Part shown: positions 52,119 through 64,000 of the stretch, piece after piece
Numbering within the stretch: position 1 is the stretch's first letter
Layout: each line of letters opens with the position of its first letter
Source of the DNA: Cruorifilaria tuberocauda
Lineage: Eukaryota; Nematoda; Chromadorea; Rhabditida; Onchocercidae
Direction of reading: 5' to 3'
Assembly: GCA_013365365.1 (NCBI GenBank)
Contig: JABVXU010000022.1
Span: 310,001 to 374,000, forward strand
Length of the DNA: 64,000 bases
Notes under the pieces: model-generated
The model's input: the letters and a program-made list of their open reading frames with translations, nothing else
The model's database searches: none
What the model was told of the DNA's origin: nothing
Position numbers and translations under genes: made by a program

Positions 52119-54690
52119 CTATGATTTACGTTTTTGAGCCAGCTTTATACAATGAATGCCATCTAGTATTCGACTGCTAAGCATATTAACCGGTTTTATC
52201 ATGAAAAATAGAGCCATTTTATTGGAACGACGATTTTCAGTGCATTTAGGTTGAGATATGACACCAATCAGTGTTCGTAACTTTTCATAATGCAAATTAA
52301 TCTTTAAGAAATGCTTTGAACTTCTCATTCTAACCTAATAAAATGATTATCGGCGTTTGTCGTATATAATTCAATTTCTATGATCCAATCGGAAATGTTT
52401 TTGTTCTTTGATGATTGGTAACAACGTCCATTTATTGAACCTTTTTGGCTTCAACCTAGAATTACCATAGATTTGCTAAGGTAAGTTCCTCTATCTGCAA
52501 GAGATCGATTTTGATGATTTATTCTCCACTGGTCAGTATTAACTGCTAATGTTCAACCATTTATTGAACCTTTTCATCTCGCAACTTTTCGTCAAAACGG
52601 TTTGAACAGAAATTGCGTTGTAACTTGTTAGAAATTTCTGGATATTGCACTTTGCTTCTCTCTTTTCAGCCCACTTTAATTTAAAGCAAAAAAAAAATAG
52701 TTCAAATTAGCATCCAGTGCCATTTTCTTAATCTAAATTAGATTAAATAAATAAAAAGAGAAAAATTGGAAAGCAATACGAGAAAGGAGCATTAAAATAA
52801 TATATAATGTTGCAATAATCCCTCGAGAACATAGAATAACGATATGTAACAGTGCAAAACCTGTAATTACTTTTTTATAAACCTAATATTTATAAAATGT
52901 TAATGGGAAACGATAACTGATTTAATAAAAAATATTTTTTAATGAGAAGAGAGCGAAATAATCTAAGTGGTATATCATCTATGAACGGTTTAATAAGACA
53001 AAATTTAACTTGCAGTTTGTACGAATCAGATAAAAGTTATTGATTATTGCTCTCTTTTTAAAAGCATTTAACAATTTGATGATTTGTTATTTCAGTGAGT
53101 ATTAACTTACCAATGATAGCATATTTCGACATCATAGCATAATTAGGCATGGAAATTGTGAAGTATATCATGTTTTAGTTTTTACTATCACTGAAAATCT
53201 CAGTTTAGCATGAAAGAAAGTTTTCTAAAATTTCATTTAGATCAATTGGAGATATTCCAAAATGTTTTACATTACGAGTAGAGAATTTCAAATATTTTGG
53301 AATAATTCACAAAAGTTCACTTATAAGATTTATCATTTCTCTCATCTACTATAAAAAAATTATTTGAGGTAAATCGTTATTCATGAAGAAATGAATTTTT
53401 CCCTTGTTTTTTTTTTGCCGCAAAAATTAAATTAATTTTGTTCTATCATTGGGGCAATTTTCATATATCTACGTTCAAAATTGCAGCCAATAATGTTTGC
53501 TCTCATTCGTTTGATTGATAAATCGAATAAAATACACTTAGATAAATTATTACTCTTAAATATTATTTTCATCTAACCATTTATGTGCCATTTAATGATC
53601 ACTAATTTCTCACATTTTGCGTATATTATAATTTCATAAATTTAAGTGAAATGAAGACGAAACTTTTTTAATAATTGAAACGTATATTTACGACTGTAAT
53701 TTACATTAAACTATGGTTAATTTCACGTGGCTTTGGCTTGGATCAAAATGTCTTTAAAGTCTTTTATGGTTTATTAATGTGCCAAATGCAATAAAACCAT
53801 TCAAAAATAAAATAAAATTCGTTGAGAATGAGAAAAGACAAGTAACCAACTAATTTACAACCGTTTCTGCATCATTTTTTCATTTCCTTGTTTAATGACA
53901 GCGATTATATTGTATTCTGTCGGATAGCAATTTTTATCATTATTGATACGCTGTGTACATATGTTTTTCTGAATCTTCGATTTTGAATCTTTCATTTTTG
54001 AATGTCAGTGATCAAATTAGACAAATATTGATTGTATTAATGTAGAACTTCTAAAAAAAGATGAATAAAGCTTACAGTTTGCATCAAAGCATCTTTATAA
54101 TCTTATCTTTTTGATTAAGAGATTATATGATTTTTATGAATATCGAAATTACACATTTTGGTCTTTATTTCAATAAATTTGAAAAGAGCAATAGTTGAAA
54201 GTCATCACCTGTCTCAAAGCTTTCCAGTTGGATGCTCATGCGATGGAAGCTGCCGATTTCAAGTTTAGCTTCGATTCGAAACCTCGAGTGATCAATCTTC
54301 ATTGAATCCATCATAAAATGAAGAAAACGAGTAGGGTGAAGCTGTTTATACATGAAAAGAATCTGCAAATCTGCACTTTTCAATAGTATAACACTCAAGT
54401 ATACCTTATGATTGATCTCTAAAAATTGCTACCTACTGCTGTCTTCGCGAATTTACTAATAAAAATCATTCATTCCGTATTTCATATCGAACGAGGAATA
54501 AATCGTACTTGAAATTAAACAGGTAAATGGATGTATGAGCGGACGGAAGATTCGGTTCTCTTTGACAATTTGTATTCTCAAGCAATAACAATCGCTTCAA
54601 TTTCAATGTCATTACCGGAGAATACCTATTCCCAAGTGAACAGTTCATTTCAGGAAATAAGAGGCAATTCTGGTATTTGATCGAAGTTAA
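52119..54690 (-). CDS. Unrecognised four-exon gene
   Basis: Exons on minus: 54690-54493, 54416-54209, 52494-52466, 52334-52119. Phases 0, 1, 0 close, giving about 216 residues ending at TAG 52121-52119. Acceptors are CATAG, TTTTTAGAG (or TTTTTAG two bases earlier), CTTGCAG and TTATTAG; donors are CTC|GTTCGA, ACAG|GTGATG and ATG|GTAATT. The sequence is balanced and protein-like: SLGNRYSPVMTLKLKRLLLL, then MYKQLHPTRFLHFMMDSMKI, FRIEAKLEIGSFHRMSIQLE, and KHFLKINLHYEKLRTLIGVI. It has few cysteines, no clear signal peptide and no membrane helix. The first exon reads open upstream of its first ATG (54648), so either that ATG is the start (202 residues) or an upstream exon exists. The 1.7-kb intron may hide another exon. 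Without splicing, the second exon would end at a TAA overlapping an AATAAA (about 54164-54170), a possible short isoform. Family unknown. Confidence 0.5.
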
Positions 54691-56313
54691 CTATGCGAAA
54701 ATGAAGGAAGTAAGAGGCTATCAATTATGTTAACGGTTGATTAAATAAATGAAGAATATAATGTGAAATCAGAGATGTAGATAATTTCAAAGCATGATAC
54801 CTCTAGTTTACGGCAATAACATATAGGATAACGGAAGTAATACGGCCGCATACCAAAATGTAATATATTTATCAGCAGTACTTATCACTTAATATCTCCT
54901 TTTATATCAATACATACTTAAATATTTATTACACTTTTCACTTATACTTCAATAGTTTTAGATTTTATACTCAAAAACTAAAAGAATGAGTAAATAATTT
55001 TTAATAAAAATATTTGAAAATATATTTATGAAACAAATGAGATAGATGACTAGGCTATTAATAAAGAACTAAGTGAAAAGAAAGAGATTTGAAAGTGTAT
55101 ACTTTAGAAACAAGCAAATATTTCTTAACAAATCAATCAGTTTCTTCTTTTCGCTTTTCATCGTAACGAAAGTAAAAGAAAAAGACGATTTATATGGAAT
55201 ACTAATTTTATGACTAAATAAATAGTTTAAATGACATTTCTCTTGAACTCATACTTGAACTTCTCAGCTCATTTTATCTGAGCAAAGCTATCTGTACTTT
55301 CATACTTGACTTATTTTGCTCACACACGCAAATTAATTAATATTTCGCATCACTTTCTCCCATTTTATTGGAAGTGAATTCGATAATTATATCATAATGT
55401 TACAATATTTATAATTTCTATCTATGCATTATAAAGCCAAAGGTTCTGTAAACGTTAGTGAGAATGAATATGGTAAATTTTTTAGATTTTTTCAGATCAA
55501 CCATTTCCGCGGGTTTTCATGAGAGTGGTTATTCCTTTTTGGGAACATAACGTTTCAAAAGATGATTGGAAAAAGCAAAGAAGCAAAAGTAATGAGCTTC
55601 TGATTAACGGAAATTAATTCAAAAAAACTTTTAGTTATAGCGGTTTAAAATCAGACAAGAGAAGGAAAGGAGTGAAGGATAGTAGATGAAGATTGATTCC
55701 AAACGATTGATACGAAATTATCTGAGTGATCTCGACAGAAAAGAATTTTAAAGAGGAGAGGAAGTATGAACGATCTACTGCAGTTCACTTCTCGCACTAC
55801 TTTTGATGGTAGTGAAAAAAATCGAAGTGGAATAAGCAAAAAGTAAGCTACAAATTTTCATTATCCTTTGACGAGGAATTTACTGAAGCTTGAAGAGATA
55901 GCAATAAGATGCACTGTGAAGATAAGTTTTTGTAAATGATTGAATATTAATAGCAATTTTTTTGATTATCATTAATGATTTTTCTTCTCTCTCTCATTTA
56001 TTTGATAAAATGTAACTGTAAACATTCGGAAAGTTAACATTTTTCTTTCAATACTATCAATGCGATATCAAATAGATGAAATATGATGGATAAATAAGCA
56101 AAAAAGCGTTGCTATTAAATAAGAAAACAGGATAACTTCAAAAATGAATTATTGTTAATATAAAGTTCAATGATAATTTCGATTTCATCGAAAATTCAGC
56201 TAAAAAAGTATTCCAATAGTATCAGTAGTAGCTCGGCTAAGAAGAGAAAATGGAAAAAGCTGAAAATAAATTGGGTTTGGCTGATTGATTACTCTTAGAA
56301 TGTCGTTAGCTAT

Positions 56314-56357
<44 letters not shown>

Positions 56358-57975
56358 TGTGTATGGGTTCGAATTGTTTGTCAGTACAATTACAAAATGA
56401 TGCATTTAATGATTACTACCCTTCTCAATGTCCACTTCTCCTGCAAATTGATGTCCATCTCTAATATCTATCTACCATTATTAATTTTCAATATAAATAA
56501 AAGTAGAATCTAAAATTTATCAGATTAATGATTCCTTCACACGATAAGATCGATGTAGACAAAAAAATGTATATCGGTATCACTTAAAAGTAACTGATAA
56601 TTTTCGATCGAAAAGTATCGAATTTATATTTCTTACTTTCTTTGAAACTGTACAAAAATGCCATAAATTGGAGTTATTTTCTTCACAGTAATTATAGCAT
56701 TCTTGCAAATGTCTTGCGTTATACCAATAATTGCAATCTCAAAAAATGCTTAAAGCCACATCATGTATGTAAATAGCATAATTTTAATCTGTATTCTTTG
56801 GTGTAAAATGGATAGAAATGTAATCAGAATGAATGTTATATCCGTAATGATTAGAAATTAATTGAAATGGAAGGCAGGTTAGAGGGACGATAAGTGAAGG
56901 GGTGCTGGGCAACCAACCGATCGCTACCGTTAATTACCCTGAATAAAAGGCAAAAGCTTTTCGAGGCAGTTATGTTAGCTGCTGCAGCATAATACATCCT
57001 CATTTCCTTTGTTCACCTTATCGGCTATTCCAAATACTAATTATATTACTCAGTGATATGTCACAGAGGTCAATTCATTATTCTTACTTTTAATCATAAT
57101 TGGAATTAGAGTATAGGGACAATATATAAAACGATATAGTAAAATTCTAATTTAACAAATTTACTTGTTATTCAAGTATTAAATAGAATGCTCAAGTAAC
57201 AAATCTATCGAAAATTAAGAGGAAAAAAATACCAGTATTTTAAAATTCATCTAATAGTACAAAATAAGTAGAAATTATTATGAAATAGGATAACTAAATG
57301 CACAAAAACTGTACTAGAAAATATCTGGTAGGTTTTCATAATTCACATTTTCCACATCCACATAAATTCCGATTTTGCAGCTGGAAATTCGATTGCTTAT
57401 AGAGGACATACCTCTCTCCGGTACGAGCCAACAGAAAAGCACTGAAACGGAATGATCTAAAAAATGTGTACTCCAGTAGGAAAGGCAAGTCCTTCCTGCA
57501 ATTAATAGGCCTGAGTAAAGCCAGAACCTCAATCCCATTTCCCATTATCCTCAAAGGATTCGTCCCTTATTCCTGCTTTATAGCATAGGGAAAAAATGAA
57601 ACGGAGATATTTAATGTTGCTAGTCTCGGGCCCTGCAACAAAATGGACATGATCTTCTTCCGTCAGGATAAATGTTTCGATAAAAGGAAAGTTGGATGAA
57701 AAGACAAACAGACATTCTAGTGTAGACAAAAAAATATGCTTCAGCTAATTTGATCCTAGAAAAGTTTGCAAACTGTTGGGGACACATAGCTTGCTGATTA
57801 ATTCATGCATCCATTATTTAAATATCTGTATGTGAAATTAAAGAAATACGAGTATTATTACCGTCATCATAAAAAAGATCACTTTTTGCGATTGGCTGAA
57901 TCATCTAAAATTGTTGAACTCGAGAAAATACGTCGAATGAGGCTCATCATCTCATAAACTTTCTGATTCTCGTGT
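54691..57975. other. AT-rich region with no supported gene
   Basis: Contains a GT microsatellite at 56315-56364 and a slightly GC-richer patch at 57310-57730. That patch holds three overlapping minus-strand frames, none with clean splice borders; it may be a decayed gene. A 26-codon plus-strand frame near 55766 (MNDLLQFTSRTTFDG) is too short to claim. Confidence 0.45.
56315..56364 (+). repeat. GT microsatellite
   Basis: About 50 bases of (GT)n, degenerating at the right end (GTATGTGCGTGTGTATG). Confidence 0.95.
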
Positions 57976-57988
57976 CTATTCATCCGCT

Positions 57989-58105
57989 TTAAAAGCTATT
58001 TCCAATAGCAATGGCGGCAATAAGAGCAGTGGCAGCAGCAAGCCAAGCAGCCAATAGCGCGAGCCCAATAATGACACTATCAATAGCTTTAGCAGACGTA
58101 AAACC
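57989..58105 (-). CDS. Possible terminal exon encoding a C-terminal membrane helix
   Basis: The minus-strand frame reads about 38 residues to a TAA at 57991-57989: FTSAKAIDSVIIGLALLAAW, then LAAATALIAAIAIGNSF. Alanine codons are mostly GCT/GCC. The end resembles the last exon of the gene at 25.5 kb (YTTAQ, then a helix of the same length near the C-terminus). The only acceptor that keeps the frame is TAAAAG, which lacks a pyrimidine tract. A second minus-strand frame over the same bases (58149-57976) starts with ATG and gives a 57-residue Leu-rich protein (MSHFGRRRKDNWGKRVLRLL). The plus strand is open too. Which frame, if any, is used cannot be decided here. Confidence 0.3.
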   Translation of the reverse strand, partial: GFTSAKAIDSVIIGLALLAAWLAAATALIAAIAIGNSF

Positions 58106-58199
58106 CTTTTACCCCAGTTGTCTTTTCTCCTCCTCCCGAAATGAGACATTTTCGGTTGATCGTTTTTTTCAACCAGTTACTCAAACAAAAGAGGATTAG

Positions 58200-60792
58200 C
58201 CTGAAGAATAATGCATCATAATTAGTTTCAACCATTCTTTTCCTCAGCTTTTGATTTTTCCCTCAGCTCGGGCAAATTCGCAACTTTTTATTTCCAAGAT
58301 CAATTTATCGATAGTATCAGTCAATTTTCGGGTCTTCTTTTCGTCATTTAAAAGACCATTAGCAAACCTGTGCGATCTTATCGGGAAAGTATTATATTCT
58401 TCATTCAAAGCATTTCTAATTTTATTTTTCTTTCACCTTTTTGAATAGATTTTGTTGGAATTGACTAAATTTAAAAGATCAAATTTTATTTTTTAAATTG
58501 CTGCATCTTATTTAATCGAATCGAATATTGAAGTCTAATTTGAATATTTGAAACTTGACGAAATTTCAATTTATCAAAGCATTTAAGAAAGGAAACAATA
58601 AATTTGACCATTAAACTAAATAATATGATATATATCCTAGGACGATCTGATTAATTTGAAAAATCAGTAGTTGGTAAATCCAGAGACGTGAAATGGGAAA
58701 GGATAAGGAAACATCGCAGTATTCGATATTTTTGTGCCAACTGCAAGCACTGCAGCATAAGCGACCATCAATCAGTAAGATCGCACAGTTTTATTACTTG
58801 TTCTAAAAATCTGAAGGCAATTTTCCAGACGAACTGCTTAGGGCATTCTTTCTATAAACTGTAAAATATTTCTTACTGCTTTCTTCAAAACAGAAAACTT
58901 CCAGTAGCTAAACTGCCTTGACTCACTTTGTTCATTTTGATTTCACAGAAAGTGGAAATTAAAAATGGCAACTGCGATGGATGAGATTTCGTTTGTTCCA
59001 TAACAGAGTGGAAGTGATGAAGAGTAGCAATTTTGGTACGCCAGCACGCGGGAATAGCGAGTGAGAATGGTTTATGCTAACTAGCTGACAGGCCTGATTT
59101 AGCTTAGCTTATCTCCGCCAAGCCGCATTTTGCAATAAATGGAAGAGGCAGAAAATGATGGGTAAAGTGTCTCAAGGCGTACTGGATCTTCATCATTATT
59201 CCTTATTTAATTAAATGAAACGGATGTTAGGGCTATTGCTTCTGTTGCGCCACAGTGCCGTCAACGTGAATTCTGTTGTACCATCAATGCGTCCGCTGTT
59301 TTACGTCAACTTTTGAGCAAGGAGTTCATCTTTTTACATAACTGATGCATTTGCGCTTGAGTTGGAATTTCAAAAAAATCATTTTCCATAAAAATTTGTG
59401 TTACTAATATTGATCCATCAATATTTCTAGTAAACTTAATGAATCGACCATATACATAAGGATTTAAATCAAATGTAACTGTAAGAACTAAAATGATTAA
59501 AAAAGAAACCCCTATTTTAAAAAACTTTTAGATGAGAATCATATTCATTAGTCTAAATTTCAACGCAGTTTATCATATTTCTATAGTCGAGAATCTTCTT
59601 CAAAGTAATTAATACTGCACCTTTTTTCTCGATCATCGTTGCTGTAAGTGGTGGACGATGGCGCCCAAATATTTTATTTTTAAATTAATATATACCCTAC
59701 TACATAAAAATTTTCAAGATTTAATGCCGAATTTCTTTTAAACAGTTTTTAACATTTTTCTGTTGCTTAAAGTACAATATATTTAATATATTTGAGCACT
59801 TTTTTTTATTTCATGCATTAATTTGAAATAATACAATTGGAACAAAGACAGTTATCATCCTTGAAATTATCATTTTCTATTACTCATGAATAATTGCTGT
59901 AATTCTATCATTTGTAAGTTCTGATGATCCTTTGTTTCCATTATTTAAGTCATACTCTATTGCTGATAACTATATTTCTTCTCTTGCTTGTCGGGGCTTA
60001 ATCAAGCCTTCGCTCTCTTCAGTTATTACTCAGCTATAATTCCAAAAAAGAAAACTTCTTGTATAAATTATCAATTTTTGAATATGGAAAACATGCTCTT
60101 TTGTCCTTTTTATGTATTCAGTTCCATTGAGGAAAAGCGGAATTCATCTATTTATATGAGCACAAATGAAATTTCTTCCGCTTTTGTAACAAAAAAATGT
60201 TAATTATGCTTTCAATATCAATTTTCATTTTCATATAATAATCAGACTAATTTTTTCAATTGCTATCACCTCTTATCGTTTGGAATGCTTCCTTATAAAC
60301 AAAACAAAGCATAAAAGTAATAAATCATTAATAAATTAAATAAACATAAAATAATCTTCCAAAAAAATTATTTGCTTCATTTCCTAATTAATATACTAAT
60401 AAACATACTGTCTTACGGTTTCTTTACAATCTCAAATTACTCTTATAATGATGACTAGAATGCTAAATCATTTAAGAGAAAATGGAGTAATCAATATTTG
60501 TTTTTCTCCTTTCAACACTACATTGTTTCTTCTTCTATTATCAGTCCATCTGTCACATTTCAGTTTCCTCTCCAACTGGGAAGATTGATAGACTCCCTCA
60601 ACTCTTGAAATAAACGCTCAATCTAATTATTCCTTACTGCGATTTTTTAATGCTTTCAAATTACATTAACCTTCAGGAATTCTTAAAAGTATCTTCTCTT
60701 ATTCTCAAGAATTCCTAATCTTTTACATTAAATTACGACAATGAAGATTATCCTTTTAAACAAATCCCCAAACAAGTAGAAATAGCTGCTTT
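58200..60792. other. AT-rich region, no supported gene
   Basis: A minus-strand frame of about 62 codons ends at a TGA at 58246-58244 (for example KTRKLTDTIDKLILEIKSCE) but lacks a clear acceptor. A GC-richer patch at 58940-59340 contains a 33-codon plus-strand frame at 59215-59316 with a signal-peptide-like start (MKRMLGLLLLLRHSAVNVNS). A 10-bp perfect inverted repeat (AGGAATTCTT/AAGAATTCCT) lies at 60675-60684 and 60707-60716. Confidence 0.4.
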
Positions 60793-62270
60793 CTACGACA
60801 GACTTGTTGCTTGCACTGTTAAATCAGAATCAAGCACAAAACTGACTTTCAGAAGATGGTATTGATGACTACTGGAATTTCATAGTTCAAAGTGACTGGT
60901 AAGAGTTCGATTATTTAATTTCTGCCATTATAATTGTATTACTTCTTATTTTAATGCGTTCAGCTATTACTAAATAAATGAAGCTATAAATTCAATTTCA
61001 GTAGGAAATTGCTGATAAACATTTTGGAGAGACCGATGGTCATTTGTTAGAAATTGTACTTACAGACTTACACTTACATACCTGAATCTGGTACTAAAAG
61101 ATCTACTGAATGAATTTTTGATTTGATAAAATCTGAATTGTTCTCTTGCGGTCGAATATCATGAGTCAGTAATGTTGGAACACATTGCAAGAAATATTGA
61201 TAAAGATATAAGTCTGAAAAGTCTCATTATAATAATGGTCGATAAAAATATTCAATACTTCCTAATAATCTATTATTTGATTACAAAATTGCTGAAAAAA
61301 TTCTTCAATAGTTTAAAATGTTTTTAATTTCATATAAAATAACTTACCCGGCAATTCTCATTTCAAGAAGTTGACTACGTTGAGTTTGCACTGAGCAAAC
61401 TCGAATATAAGTGATGAAAACGAGAAAATACAGTGATGTGCTGTGTAGTGCAGTACTCAGTATCACATGTAACTTTGGCAGTAATAGCCAATCGTAAGCG
61501 CATCCTTCATTACTGCTTGCACAAATCTAAATTAGATAATTGAGAATACAGTAATATAGAATATGAAAGAATTACTTAAGTATTCTATATAGAGTATTGA
61601 TAATAGTAACACCTTATTCTCTACTTATTGAACATTGTATATGATAGTGAAAGTTTTTTCAAAACTCAAAGTGCCTTGATACGTTAAGTAGATAAAACTC
61701 GTTTGTCACAATTTATCAAAAATTATCTTATTCTCTTTCAAGAACAAAAAAACTAAGAGCTCGAAGTAAAGCTTGATCTAGTGATATTATCATCATTTGC
61801 TCTTAGTTCACTACCACTCATATTTTTTTCTTCTTTTTTATCAAAAATTTTCACTTGACGCTTCATCAAATTATTAGTAAATATCCGATCAATTTGGAAG
61901 TTTAGATTTTTAAAAATCCAGAAATACTGAGATTATTATCAGTTACAGTATATGAACTCATTGTTCCGCTGTCAACTAATGCTATGCAAATGAGAACGAT
62001 ATGAACAGAAATTGCAGCATTGATGGCCTTCTAACAATCCTAACAATCTGCTAATAATCCAAAACTACACAACAGCATACTTACATACTTATGAAATTTA
62101 CGATAAAATCTGCAAAGAAATTTTTTCATTTCATTCGTGAAATGAAGTATCGAGAATATATGTTTATTGAATCAATCAATCCAATTCATGGAAAAATTTA
62201 TTTTTCTCCTCAGAATAAATTAATTACACTTACCTGTCACGCGTAATGACAGCTGTGCAGGTAAGTTCAT
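60793..62270 (-). CDS. Unrecognised membrane protein, partly resolved gene
   Basis: Most secure exon: 61526-61348 on minus (TTTAG acceptor, GTAAGT donor), 59 codons, ICASSNEGCAYDWLLLPKLH then a hydrophobic run (VILSTALHSTSLYFLVFITY). Before it, 62030-61947 joins in phase 0 and holds a second hydrophobic run (INAAISVHIVLICIALV). After it, a 12-base microexon (61093-61082, between CTTTTAG and GTATGT) and a possible last exon (60871-60793, ending TAG) keep the frame. A plausible first exon at 62270-62234 starts MNLPAQLSLRVT before GTAAGT in phase 1. That does not fit the next exon; a GTGACA donor nine bases earlier in the frame would (phase 0). At least two membrane segments and several cysteines are seen. 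Family unknown. Confidence 0.4.
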
Positions 62271-64000
62271 TATTACTGCTTTGATGCGATTAATATATAT
62301 TAAAGAACAATAAAAAATTTTAGTGTCCAACAAGCAGAACGCTTTTTGTGCCAATTTGTTTAAAATTTGAATTCGAGGAGGTAAATTTCGAAACACAAAA
62401 CTTTAAGAATTTCAAATCCTGATGTCAAACAGGAATGCATTTAATCTAGTAAATTTTGACAACAAACAAACAAAATTCGCTCACAGTACTGAGAATGGAT
62501 AGTGCAATGTTATCACTTGCATCTAAAAGTTGTGGATTATTTGGATTCCCTCGCGCCTCTTAATATGTAGACAAAATTTGCAAGTTCGTTGATAGAACTA
62601 CGAAGAAAACAAAGAATAACAAAACTTCTTGACTTTATTTAATATTGCAAATGGAATGTTCTCTATTTGTAAGTTGTACAAGGAAGCTTTAAACTTATAC
62701 CTATATTAATACATTAACATCAACAATTCTACACATTCTGGAGAGTTTCACGTATCAATACTACAAGGGAAAGGGGCTCAATTCCACTTTTAGGTGACTC
62801 GCCGCACTCCTTGAGGCAACGCACTTCTTGAGGCAATTTTTTAAAAACGCTTTTGGCTTTTGGCGTTTAGGACCTTCTTTATTCTGGAGGAGGCCGATTA
62901 TATATACAACAAGGAGGCTTTGATATAATTAGCCAAGTTTGTGGTACAACCCAAGTGTAATGCTTATCACATCTACGTGGCACAGAATCCAGTGATTGAT
63001 TCCATGCAAATAGAACAGAAGTTCCTCAAGCTTGTACAAGAAAGAACATCCTCAATTTCTCAATGTTATAGAAGAACGTCATATGCAAAGTTTCTAGCAA
63101 TTTCTTTTCAAATGTCATTTAAGGATAGAGAGAAATTTTGAATGTTACTTAGATTTAGCAGTTTAAGTTTAAATCATAAAACAATAAATTTTGAACAATA
63201 AATTGTCTAATAAATTTTGATTAATGATGTGAAATGCTTACATATTTAAAATTCCGAAATTTTTATATTGCTACTTAAACATACTGAAACACACACTACG
63301 ACAAGGAAAGTAACAAGGAAAGGATCTTACTTCTAACACTTTTAAAATAAAATTTCAAAGGATTCTAATTCCAATTGCTATTGCAAACAGATTGTCTGAT
63401 TAATGTTGATTATTTCAGTACACGAATGCGTTGTATCAAAGCCTGAAATTTTCCAGTACTTGGAACTTTGACTGTAGTCCTCATCAAAGAAGAATATATT
63501 TTGGAATTAACTGCTTGAAAAAATAATTGTAAATTTTGAAATTTAAATAAAATAATCACGTTGAAAATATAGAAATTGATGAAGCGCTGATGGAAGCTTT
63601 ATTGATCAAAAATACAGTTTTTAAATTTGACAATCACAACATTCGATTTCAATAAATGATCCTGCGATCGTAGATGAAGCGAAGTGGAAAATGAAGAAGG
63701 CAGTAAAGTTAATTTCTATTTCACTCGCAAACTGTCAGTATCGCTTTTCACTGTTGGGAAATTGTTTACAGTATTTTAAAAATCCCCATTAAATTACTTA
63801 TAATTATTCATAGATTTTTCAAATGCGAAGCATTAAAAAATTAAAGCTGACAATTTGATTAGACAGTTTGTTATTAACCATCTTCATAAGCTTCTATTTT
63901 TATTTTTCTCAATTTGTTTGATGAATTCAGTCAACCGTTGAAAATAGTAGATTTTCTAATGAATTAACAAATTAAATTCCAAACAAGCATATGCAACTGA
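62271..64000. other. AT-rich end of window with one GC-richer patch
   Basis: No supported gene. The patch at 62770-63140 contains a 17-base tandem pair (62804-62837) and a 66-codon plus-strand frame at 62941-63141 without an ATG start (VVQPKCNAYHIYVAQNPVID, then SMQIEQKFLKLVQERTSS). It may be a fragment of an older coding sequence. From 63150 on I see only AT-rich sequence. Confidence 0.45.
62804..62837 (+). repeat. 17-base tandem duplication
   Basis: GCACTCCTTGAGGCAAC is followed directly by GCACTTCTTGAGGCAAT, differing at two positions. Confidence 0.9.

Noticed and set aside
52431..52576. CCATTTATTGAACCTTTT present twice 127 bases apart
   Set aside because: Borderline length for this composition and no associated structure, so not listed as a repeat.
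56360..56380. GGTTCGA box suggestive of a tRNA T-loop
   Set aside because: No matching stems, D-arm or anticodon arm could be found around it.

Overview
The window is eukaryotic and most likely from a parasitic roundworm, probably a filarial or other spirurid nematode. It is strongly AT-rich. Genes are split into many small exons bounded by short introns with TTTCAG-type acceptors, 3' ends carry AATAAA, and the two genes I can name have clear nematode relatives. I see no bacterial, viral or mobile-element gene and no RNA gene that I can support.

Layout. 1-8.2 kb is AT-rich sequence with two weak coding candidates (183-416 on minus, 4534-4746 on plus). 8.2-23.1 kb on plus is a 27-exon gene for an ephexin-type Rho guanine nucleotide exchange factor (Dbl-homology, PH and SH3 domains after a long proline/serine-rich N-terminus). 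I could thread it exon by exon with every phase closing, except for one ambiguous donor. 25.5-26.5 kb on minus is a four-exon gene for a 101-residue proline-rich protein with one C-terminal membrane helix. 28.6-29.3 kb on plus is a two-exon secreted 79-residue protein that looks like a neuropeptide precursor. 30.0-31.3 kb on minus is a three-exon coiled-coil protein. 31.3-37.7 kb is gene-poor and contains two short duplications flanked by splice-like sites.

37.7-51.1 kb on plus is a NAB transcriptional co-factor gene (C. elegans mab-10). It has a GC-rich promoter and first exon, a first intron of about 8 kb, and the NCD1 and NCD2 domains intact; one intron appears to be GC-AG. 52.1-54.7 kb on minus is an unrecognised four-exon gene whose phases all close. 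58.0 kb holds a short GC-rich segment open in several frames, including a minus-strand membrane helix resembling the one at 25.5 kb. 60.8-62.3 kb on minus is a partly resolved gene for a membrane protein. 62.8-63.1 kb holds a small GC-richer segment with a 17-bp tandem duplication.

How they fit together: the named genes are independent. The ephexin would signal at the membrane and cytoskeleton through Rho GTPases. The NAB protein would act in the nucleus with an EGR-type factor (LIN-29 in C. elegans) to close the larva-to-adult programme. The peptide precursor would be secreted from neurons. All exon models were built by eye from splice signals, phase and protein sense; none was checked against transcripts or databases.
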